NCBI GenBank assembly: GCA_964276095.1
Contig: CAXYDR010000001.1
Location: forward strand, 186,001 to 250,000
DNA length: 64,000 nt
DNA from: GCA-2733415 sp964276095
Lineage (GTDB): Bacteria > Bacteroidota > Bacteroidia > Flavobacteriales > Flavobacteriaceae
Reading direction: 5' to 3'
Part shown: piece after piece, positions 19,431-24,994 of the stretch
Layout of the letters: every line of letters starts with the position of its first letter
How positions within the stretch are numbered: position 1 is the stretch's first letter
Translations under genes and position numbers: made by a program
Notes under the pieces: model-generated
Databases searched by the model: none
The model's input: the letters and a program-made list of their open reading frames with translations, nothing else
Told to the model about the DNA's origin: nothing

Positions 19431-19451
19431 GCCACCGTGTTCCACAGTGGC
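19431..19451. repeat. Small hairpin between recombinase and first cargo
   Basis: GCCACCGTG and CACAGTGGC pair over a TTC loop with one C.A mismatch. It is immediately followed by the TGTTATAGGC palindrome. Confidence 0.5.
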
Positions 19452-19452
19452 A

Positions 19453-19482
19453 TGTTATAGGCAACTGAAAAAGCCTATAACA
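19453..19482. repeat. TGTTATAGGC-N10-GCCTATAACA palindrome (candidate recombination or attI-like site)
   Basis: Two perfect 10-bp inverted arms separated by a 10-base spacer lie between the recombinase and the first cargo leader. The same arms and the same spacer length, with a different spacer sequence, recur at 21295-21326 in front of cargo 3. The position corresponds to where an attI site would lie in an integron. Site function is inferred. Confidence 0.6.
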
Positions 19483-19503
19483 GCCGTTAAAGTCCAAATT
19501 AAA

Positions 19504-19640
19504 AAGGTTTGAGATATGTATGAGCAAGTAGAGAAGCCGAAAGAGAATAAAAGTAAAGCGGTTGCTAATTTTGTTACTCAGAAAAAAAGTGGTGGGAAGC
19601 AAGGTTTGGGGTTTGTGGATAATCGCTATAATTCTGTGAG
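19504..19640 (+). repeat. Leader repeat copy 1 (AAGGTTTGAGATATG plus start of cargo 1)
   Basis: DNA-level repeat that begins about 12 bases upstream of the ATG and covers the first ~40 codons. It is shared with copies at 20188 and 21347 and, more weakly, at 22758. Because similarity starts before the ATG and ends inside the gene, the unit looks like a cassette head that has been copied or recombined with different bodies. Confidence 0.8.
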
Positions 19641-20187
19641 CCAAAGAAAAATCAGGCTAGAGAGAGATGAAAGTCGAATACTCCAGTTGGCGAAAAAAGT
19701 TATAAATTCGAGAACACAAGAAACTAAGGATGTTGAAGATGATTACACATTAGCTTGGGGAGAGAAATTTGTAACTGAAGAAAGTACACTGCAAGGAGAA
19801 GTGAAGGAGTCTAAGACGCAGGTGGTTGTTGCGTCAGGAAAGAAGAAAGAGGAGGTGTTTGGAAGCGCACCAAAGACAAAACCAAACTTCTATAATTTGA
19901 AGGATTCGGATATATCTATTCAGTATAATGGTACTCGTACAAAGACTATGGCTAATGTGATTTTTAAATTTTTAGCATCAAGATCCGGAATGTCAGATAC
20001 TTTTATTTTTGAAGTTCATGTCCACCCTAATTTACCTTTCAAGTCTGGGGATTTAGGGCCATGTCATGCGAAAGATGGAACTAACGGGGCTGACCTAGAC
20101 TTGCCTGTGGCTAAAGCTAAAATGCCTTATGAGAAATCTCTTAAGGACTGGTACGATTTCGCACATGAACTATTGAAGAAAAATTAA
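19516..20187 (+). CDS. eCIS cargo candidate 1 (shared leader, unknown C-terminal domain)
   Basis: A 223-residue protein. Residues 1-45 are the shared leader (MYEQVEKPKENKSKAVANF, then LGFVDNRYNSVSQRK). The rest is unlike the other cargo proteins: a charged linker (about 46-125) and a C-terminal domain with FEVHVHPNLPF (H168, H170) and GPCHAKDGTNGADLDLP, ending in an aromatic helix (KDWYDFAHELL). The histidine/aspartate content would allow metal binding, but no known family is recognised. There is no signal peptide, as expected of a protein loaded into a cytoplasmic injection particle. It is the first gene after the recombinase and hairpins; cargo 2 starts 12 bases after its stop, so they may form one cassette, for example a toxin with a partner. 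Cargo status is inferred from the leader and location. Confidence 0.65.
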   Translation: MYEQVEKPKENKSKAVANFVTQKKSGGKQGLGFVDNRYNSVSQRKIRLERDESRILQLAKKVINSRTQETKDVEDDYTLAWGEKFVTEESTLQGEVKESKTQVVVASGKKKEEVFGSAPKTKPNFYNLKDSDISIQYNGTRTKTMANVIFKFLASRSGMSDTFIFEVHVHPNLPFKSGDLGPCHAKDGTNGADLDLPVAKAKMPYEKSLKDWYDFAHELLKKN

Positions 20188-20330
20188 AAGGTTTGAGATA
20201 TGTATGAACAAGTAGAGAAGCCTAAAGATAAAAAAAGTAAAGCTGTTGCTAACTCGATTACTCAGAAGACGAGTAATGTGAAGCAAAGTTTTAGGTTTAT
20301 TGATAATCGACCTGATAGTATCGTGCAAAA
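20188..20330 (+). repeat. Leader repeat copy 2
   Basis: AAGGTTTGAGATATGTATG followed by the leader codons of cargo 2. It is near-identical to copy 1 over the first ~75 bases and diverges toward the DNRP motif. The stop of cargo 1 lies directly before it. Confidence 0.8.
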
Positions 20331-21174
20331 AAATAATTCTACCAAAATTCCAGTTCAGCGTATTCTGGACACGAGTGGAGTGTCCACTCCTATACTACGC
20401 ACAGATATTGATAATATGGTTCGATCCCAATCTGAGTTGTCAGAAATGGCCAATGACCCAAAATTCACCTTGAAAGTTTTCGACACATTAACTGGAAGCG
20501 GACAGGGTGAAACGACACTTCCAGACGATGATACCGCTCGAGTCAATCTGAATATCATAAAGGTTATTGACAGTGCTGAACGGCTCCGTGTCGCGCATCA
20601 TGAAATCACCATCCACGCTCTCAGGCGTTTTAGAGATTGGCTAGGGGGGGCTCCCAAGGTCGCAAAGCCACACTACGATCACGTTGCTTTACTAGATACC
20701 CGTATTGTGGGTAATCCTATGCACCATTCACACTTGAAGGGGCGTGAAGAGCTAGCGAAGATGCTACTCGCCAAAAGTGATTATGAAGGCTTTAGACGTA
20801 GCTTGAGTAGTTGGCGTAAAGAAATTAACGAACACGTTCCTAAAGGGCTCGTAGGAAAAGGTGCACCAGGACATCATGTCCGCTCCATGTGGCAAGAGGC
20901 GGCCTCAAAATCAGAGAGTGAGAGAAGTTCGGATCAACAAGAAATCGTGGATGCTATTCAAACAGAAACACCAGGCTACCAAGAGAAAGAGTTAGCAGAC
21001 AAAGCAAAAGCAAAGGCTGTCGCTATCTTTAAGCGGGTCGCATCTGATCGCTTAGCCGAATTAGAGGTGATGGTTCACCAATACGAGCAGTCTGGCGATG
21101 ATGTCTCTAGGATGCAAATGAAAGGTGAATACGATCAACTCAGTCAAGTGCTTACTCATAAAGACTTTAATTAG
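20200..21174 (+). CDS. eCIS cargo candidate 2 (shared leader, HHExxxH motif, foreign-looking body)
   Basis: A 324-residue protein. Residues 1-45 are the shared leader (MYEQVEKPKDKKSKAVANS, then FRFIDNRPDSIVQK). The body starts at about residue 50 and contains VAHHEITIHALRRF with H133, H134, E135 and H139, a possible zinc site, though its spacing (HExxxH) is not the classic HExxH. Further His pairs follow (NPMHHSHLKG, APGHHVRSM) and the C-terminus is a charged helix. Base composition changes sharply at the leader/body junction: 17/60 G+C (28%) in 20281-20340 but 140/300 (47%) in 20401-20700 by hand count. This points to a horizontally acquired body fused to a resident leader. A metallo-enzyme toxin is a reasonable guess, not established. 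A site with inverted arms follows downstream. Confidence 0.65.
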   Translation: MYEQVEKPKDKKSKAVANSITQKTSNVKQSFRFIDNRPDSIVQKNNSTKIPVQRILDTSGVSTPILRTDIDNMVRSQSELSEMANDPKFTLKVFDTLTGSGQGETTLPDDDTARVNLNIIKVIDSAERLRVAHHEITIHALRRFRDWLGGAPKVAKPHYDHVALLDTRIVGNPMHHSHLKGREELAKMLLAKSDYEGFRRSLSSWRKEINEHVPKGLVGKGAPGHHVRSMWQEAASKSESERSSDQQEIVDAIQTETPGYQEKELADKAKAKAVAIFKRVASDRLAELEVMVHQYEQSGDDVSRMQMKGEYDQLSQVLTHKDFN

Positions 21175-21224
21175 GCCTTTGTATGTAAAAAAAAAGAGGC
21201 ACTCATAAGTGGGAAAGTTGAATA

Positions 21225-21245
21225 AATCGATGGACTGTATCGATT
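21225..21245. repeat. AATCGAT/ATCGATT hairpin 3' of cargo 2
   Basis: Seven-base perfect arms around a GGACTGT loop, between the cargo 2 stop and the larger foldable repeat. It is probably part of the 3' structure of the cassette. Confidence 0.45.
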
Positions 21246-21248
21246 GAA

Positions 21249-21305
21249 GCCCATAACAAAACCTAAAAGCCATTGAAAACGTCTTTTAGCCCCATTGTTA
21301 TAGGC
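21249..21305. repeat. Foldable cassette-boundary repeat, copy A (attC-like)
   Basis: A 57-base element with two stem segments: GCC-C-ATAACAA (21249-21259) pairs with TTGTTAT-A-GGC (21295-21305), and CTAAAAG (21263-21269) pairs with CTTTTAG (21283-21289). There is an asymmetric internal loop (3 versus 5 bases) and a 13-base apical loop. Copy B at 22668-22722 is the same element. The architecture (outer arms ending AAC/GTT, inner arms, asymmetry, location after a cassette gene) resembles integron attC sites, although the outer boxes do not match the RYYYAAC/GTTRRRY consensus exactly. Confidence 0.65.
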
Positions 21306-21326
21306 AATGAAGATAGCCTATAACAA
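21295..21326. repeat. TTGTTATAGGC-N10-GCCTATAACAA palindrome
   Basis: Perfect 11-base arms separated by exactly 10 bases (AATGAAGATA). The left arm is also the right outer arm of repeat A, so the two structures are mutually exclusive when folded. It has the same arms and spacer length as the palindrome at 19453-19482. It lies 33 bases before the cargo 3 start. Confidence 0.65.
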
Positions 21327-21346
21327 CTAGCAAATAAAAATTTTAG

Positions 21347-21490
21347 AAGGTTTGAGATATGTATGAACAAGTAGAGAAACCAAAAGAGACTAAGAATAAG
21401 ACGGTTGCTAATTCAGTTGCGCAGAAGAAAAATAATGAGAAGCAAGGTTTTGGGTTTGTGGATAACCGACCAGAAGCTATTATGCAAAGA
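21347..21490 (+). repeat. Leader repeat copy 3
   Basis: AAGGTTTGAGATATGTATG and the leader codons of cargo 3, closely matching copies 1 and 2, including the bases upstream of the ATG. Confidence 0.8.
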
Positions 21491-22552
21491 AGGCTACATG
21501 AGACAGTGAATAAAAACCAAAAAGTGAAACTAAACCACCAATTAGAGACTATGGATTTTAGCCACACTTCACAATTTCAGCCTAAAAAAGAAACTGGAAT
21601 ATCTGAAATTGGCGAAGCGAATACCATGCAATTTGTTATTGACACTACCCCTCTTCTCACTCCTGCGGAAAAAGCGGTTGCAGCTGCTGACGCTGCGGCG
21701 GCAGCCGCAACTGCTGGGTTACCAAGTGCCTACCAACCTCCAACTCTTCCTGATATGGCACCTGTAATTTCCGATGCTAAATTAGCCGAAAGAACAAGTG
21801 GTGGTCAAGGGGGATTATATACTCCTCCTGCTGTAAGCACGGGAGAATTGGCTTCAGCCGCAGTGGCAAGTGCTTCTGGAAAAATCGATACTGCCGCAAT
21901 GGCAACTTTGGATGCTGAAGATAGGATGCAAGCGGCCATTCGCCACAGAGTTGGTGGTTCAGTACCTTCTGAAATGGCTGCAGGGAGTTTTGGAGACAGA
22001 CTTTTACCAGACAGCGAAGCCGTTGCTGCTCATCGACTTCAAGGACGAAAAGATCAGGTCAAAGCAGCAGCCGGGAAGAAAGTATCAAGTGCAATAGCGC
22101 CTGGTGCAGGTGGTTTAGTCAATGCTGTACATACCGCTCATCAGGGATTTGAAACTGCAGAAGCAGTAAGTGGTAGTGGGGATGCTGAACTTGTAGCTGC
22201 AGCTATGACACTGGCTTCATCGAAAAAGAAAAAGGGAGGCAGCCAAGCTGTAGCTACTGCCGGAGGAGTAGGGGCTGGAGCTGCCATTGGTCAAATAGCC
22301 ATACCGGTTCCGGTATTAGGTGCCGTAATTGGCGGAATTGTAGGGTTTCTTGCTGCTCAGGGCATTCAAAAGGGGGCGGATGAACTTTTGCAGAATAAAA
22401 CTACATTAAAAGAGGCTGCTAATATCATTTTTACTAAAGCACATGCTGGTGATGAAGCTGCTTTAAAAATATTTGATGCTTTAAGTATTAACAGGGACGT
22501 GGCTGCTGTAGAAGATGGTTATAAAGTACTTAATAAGACCATGGGTGTTTAG
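21359..22552 (+). CDS. eCIS cargo candidate 3 (shared leader, glycine-zipper hydrophobic domain; possible pore former)
   Basis: A 397-residue protein. Residues 1-45 are the shared leader (MYEQVEKPKETKNKTVANS, then GFGFVDNRPEAIMQRR). An alanine-rich region (about 100-125) and a helical middle follow. Residues 302-335 form a long hydrophobic Gly-rich segment (GGVGAGAAIGQIAIP, VLGAVIGGIVGFLAAQG) with GxxxG-type spacing, interrupted by a PVPV turn, so it could be a membrane-inserting hairpin. Such glycine-zipper hairpins occur in pore-forming toxins and colicin-like proteins. There is no signal peptide, which fits delivery by the eCIS. The Ala-rich part is GC-rich (39/60 in 21661-21720 by hand count). 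Foldable repeats lie both before and after the gene, so this is the best delimited single-gene cassette. The pore-forming role is inferred. Confidence 0.65.
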   Translation: MYEQVEKPKETKNKTVANSVAQKKNNEKQGFGFVDNRPEAIMQRRLHETVNKNQKVKLNHQLETMDFSHTSQFQPKKETGISEIGEANTMQFVIDTTPLLTPAEKAVAAADAAAAAATAGLPSAYQPPTLPDMAPVISDAKLAERTSGGQGGLYTPPAVSTGELASAAVASASGKIDTAAMATLDAEDRMQAAIRHRVGGSVPSEMAAGSFGDRLLPDSEAVAAHRLQGRKDQVKAAAGKKVSSAIAPGAGGLVNAVHTAHQGFETAEAVSGSGDAELVAAAMTLASSKKKKGGSQAVATAGGVGAGAAIGQIAIPVPVLGAVIGGIVGFLAAQGIQKGADELLQNKTTLKEAANIIFTKAHAGDEAALKIFDALSINRDVAAVEDGYKVLNKTMGV

Positions 22553-22577
22553 TTTTCATACTTCAGATAGAAACTAA

Positions 22578-22599
22578 CTACTATGGATACCCATAGTAG
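22578..22599. terminator. Perfect 9-bp hairpin after cargo 3
   Basis: CTACTATGG and CCATAGTAG pair over an ATAC loop, 26 bases after the cargo 3 stop. No U-run follows. It may be an mRNA 3' stabiliser or part of the cassette end. Confidence 0.5.
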
Positions 22600-22667
22600 A
22601 TTTACAGAAGAAAAGTGACTCTAATGATAGCGAAACAAAGTGGACTTAAAAATCCTTGCGGCATAAA

Positions 22668-22722
22668 GCCCATAACAAAACCTAAAAATCATTAAAACGC
22701 TTTTTAGCCCAATTGTTATAGC
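22668..22722. repeat. Foldable cassette-boundary repeat, copy B (attC-like)
   Basis: Second copy of the element at 21249-21305, one to two bases shorter. The outer arms are GCCCATAACAA (22668-22678) and TTGTTATAGC (22713-22722). The inner arms are CTAAAAA (22682-22688) and TTTTTAG (22701-22707). Compared with copy A the innermost G-C pair of the inner stem is A-T, a compensatory change. It lies between cargo 3 and cargo 4. Confidence 0.65.
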
Positions 22723-22768
22723 AAGTGTAAGAGAGCTTAAGTAATAAAAGACTATAAAAAAATAAAAT

Positions 22769-23185
22769 ATGTTTGAACATAAGGAGAAACCAAAAGAGAG
22801 TAAAAGTAGAGTAGTAGTCAATACTGTTGTTCAGAAGAGAAGTAGTGGCGAGCAAGCTTCTGGGTTATTGGATAATCGACCGGAGACGTCTGTGCAAAGA
22901 AAACTAAAGGAGGTAACTATTAATCGTAATGTCAGTCAGCTTGTAGGAGTTGGGGAAAAAGGGAATCCTTCAACTTCTCGATTATCCCCTGAGGCAAATC
23001 GTGATATTGTGCACGAAATGCAAATCAAACACGCAGATATCTTTAGAAGACAAGTATTGGCATTAAGCAATTACGATGCAAGGCATGACATCTTGGAACG
23101 AAACGACAAAAGGGAAGAATATAATAAGTTAAACTCTTCTAGGCGTGAAGGATGGACTGGTGCTTTACATCACCCCGTTGAATAA
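22769..23185 (+). CDS. eCIS cargo candidate 4 (short, diverged leader)
   Basis: A 138-residue protein. Residues 1-45 are a diverged leader (MFEHKEKPKESKSRVVVNT, then GLLDNRPETSVQRKLK) with the DNRP...QRK core intact. The remaining ~90 residues are polar and charged (NRDIVHEMQIKHADIFRR, DARHDILERNDKREEY) and end in GWTGALHHPVE. The terminal His-His-Pro could be the first part of an HNH-type nuclease or other metal site, but the protein stops there, so it may be a truncated toxin, a small toxin or an accessory carrier. No known family is recognised. It is the last gene with the leader, and no third copy of the foldable repeat follows it. Confidence 0.55.
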   Translation: MFEHKEKPKESKSRVVVNTVVQKRSSGEQASGLLDNRPETSVQRKLKEVTINRNVSQLVGVGEKGNPSTSRLSPEANRDIVHEMQIKHADIFRRQVLALSNYDARHDILERNDKREEYNKLNSSRREGWTGALHHPVE

Positions 23186-23257
23186 GAACCTTCTAAAGAA
23201 TTCAAATCTCAACTCTTATAAACAATTTAAGGTGTATGAAGAAATAAAGAAATTAAT

Positions 23258-23872
23258 ATGAAAGAAGAGAAAGAAAAAAGAGTAAATGATAAAGCAGACA
23301 ATGCAGTCCTTGCATTAGTAGGAGGGGCTATTGGACTATCTGCTTATGTTTGGGATTTGAGTTTTAACTTAGGCGCATTTGGGGTTATTTTTATGGGACA
23401 CATTATAGCCATATGGCTATTTTCCTTAAGTATCCTTTTGGTAACAAAAGTGGTACAAAATATGGCTATACCGGGCAACAAATGGCTAGAGTATTTAATG
23501 CTCCCTTTGCCTAGCATTTGGCTACTATTTAGAATTATCGATGATCCCTTAGTATTCGGGCAGCTAACAGATTATTTGCTGCACATAGCAAGTATTTTAT
23601 CTCTTGTAATATCCTTACCGTATTTAGTCTATCTTTTTTTTTACTTTACCAACCCCAATATTTTAAAGCTTAAAGGTAAACTGATAGCAGGCTTGGTTGG
23701 CTTTGTTCTATTAATAGGAGGAGTGGGCCACACCTTAGGAAAACACAACTACTTAATAATGTCTTGCGAGAACTTTATTGTTAGTGGGCAAGACAAACCA
23801 AAAAATTGCCTTTGTGAAAAGAAGCTAGCTAATAAAATAACCGAAAAGACACCCTCGACTAAAGTGAATTGA
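23258..23872 (+). CDS. Small multi-pass membrane protein of unknown function
   Basis: A 204-residue protein with a charged N-terminus (MKEEKEKRVNDKADNA) and four to five predicted membrane segments (around residues 20-36, 40-65, 80-95, 108-130 and 142-160). A C-terminal tail has three cysteines (SCENF, NCLCEKK). It lacks the cargo leader. It lies 72 bases after cargo 4 in the same orientation. A membrane-bound immunity partner for a pore-forming or nuclease cargo is conceivable from the location, but nothing in the sequence shows it. Confidence 0.5.
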   Translation: MKEEKEKRVNDKADNAVLALVGGAIGLSAYVWDLSFNLGAFGVIFMGHIIAIWLFSLSILLVTKVVQNMAIPGNKWLEYLMLPLPSIWLLFRIIDDPLVFGQLTDYLLHIASILSLVISLPYLVYLFFYFTNPNILKLKGKLIAGLVGFVLLIGGVGHTLGKHNYLIMSCENFIVSGQDKPKNCLCEKKLANKITEKTPSTKVN

Positions 23873-24062
23873 TCTTTGTTTGATTCTCTGGAAATCCGAG
23901 TAGTTTGTGTTTTTTTTGAGATCCGAACTTTAAAAAAGTGTTTACTAGCGAAATTGTTAGTGCATGAATATACATTTCGTAGACAGCTTTCATTTTACAA
24001 CAATTTAAGTAGGAATGTTTTAAACTAGTAGCATATATTTATATCGTGTTGGCAAAAACTAA

Positions 24063-24097
24063 CTACCTGAATAGAAGAAGTATGAGGAATCAGGTAG
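24063..24097. repeat. CTACCTGA/TCAGGTAG inverted repeat
   Basis: Eight-base perfect arms around a 19-base loop in the 295-base gap before the muramidase gene. The rest of that gap shows nothing I can assign. Confidence 0.35.
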
Positions 24098-24167
24098 GCA
24101 AAAAGTAAAAAGTAAAAATATAATACATAATAGAACTAATACAACTAACCGAAAATACATTGTACAT

Positions 24168-24977
24168 ATGAAAAACGTTACATTTCTTATTATAATCACG
24201 TTTTTGTTCACATCATGTGGATCAAAACATAATAAAACTAGTGAGGTTGATTCTCTATTGGATTTTGGATTTTTAGAAGAATCAACTAAAGGTTCGGAAA
24301 AAGCCAAAGCTGGTAATTCACCTGCCACTTCTGATATTTTTAAAAGTGCATCAAGTACCCATTACGGAGTTGATCTTTCACATTGGCAAGGTGATATAAT
24401 GTCTACAATGGATAAAGAGAAGGATAAGCTTAGTTTTATTATTTGTAAAGCAACAGGAGGAGAATATTATATTGACCCTAAATTTAGAACAAATTGGCGT
24501 GCGATAAAAGCCAAAGGTTTTATTCGAGGAGCTTACCATTTTTACCTTTGTGCCAATAACCCGAAAAAACAAGCGGAGCATTTCTGCAATACAATATCTG
24601 ATATAGGTGCCACTGACATCGCTCCAATATTAGATATAGAGCAAGGTAGTATGACAAAAGATGTTTCCGGTAAACAGATGGTAAAAGATATTTTAGTTTT
24701 CCTTAAAGAAGTAGAGAAAAAAATAGGAAGAAAACCAATATTGTATACTGATTACGCTTTTGCTCAGGAGTATTTTAAAAACTCTAAACATTCTTCTGAT
24801 TTGGCGGAATACGATCTTTGGTTGGCCGAATATTCAGGTTCTGCTAAGCCAAAAGTGCCAGACACTTGGGCAGCCAAAGGCTATAAAATATGGCAAAAAA
24901 GTGCATCATATCACCTAGATTCTCAACATGTGGATCATGATGAATATTCAGGATTACTAAGCGAAATTGTAAAATAA
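24168..24977 (+). CDS. GH25 muramidase (lysozyme) lipoprotein
   Basis: A 269-residue protein. The N-terminus is a lipoprotein signal (MKNVTFLIIITFLFTSC, lipid on Cys17). After a linker, the GH25 domain runs from about residue 65 to the end: YGVDLSHWQG with D69, then the catalytic-site LDIE with D156 and E158, plus GAYHFYL and YDLWLAEYSG, all family hallmarks. It should cleave the MurNAc-GlcNAc bond from the periplasmic or outer face of the envelope. In an eCIS neighbourhood it could help particle release by lysis or act in remodelling, but the lipoprotein signal also fits a general envelope role. An 17-base gap separates it from the next gene, so the two may be co-transcribed. Confidence 0.88.
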   Translation: MKNVTFLIIITFLFTSCGSKHNKTSEVDSLLDFGFLEESTKGSEKAKAGNSPATSDIFKSASSTHYGVDLSHWQGDIMSTMDKEKDKLSFIICKATGGEYYIDPKFRTNWRAIKAKGFIRGAYHFYLCANNPKKQAEHFCNTISDIGATDIAPILDIEQGSMTKDVSGKQMVKDILVFLKEVEKKIGRKPILYTDYAFAQEYFKNSKHSSDLAEYDLWLAEYSGSAKPKVPDTWAAKGYKIWQKSASYHLDSQHVDHDEYSGLLSEIVK

Positions 24978-24994
24978 TATAATCTTTATTTCTA

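Noticed and set aside
23873..24167. Further cargo or boundary repeat before the muramidase gene
   Set aside because: Neither the GCCCATAACAA arms nor the leader motif are present there; only an 8-bp inverted repeat was seen.
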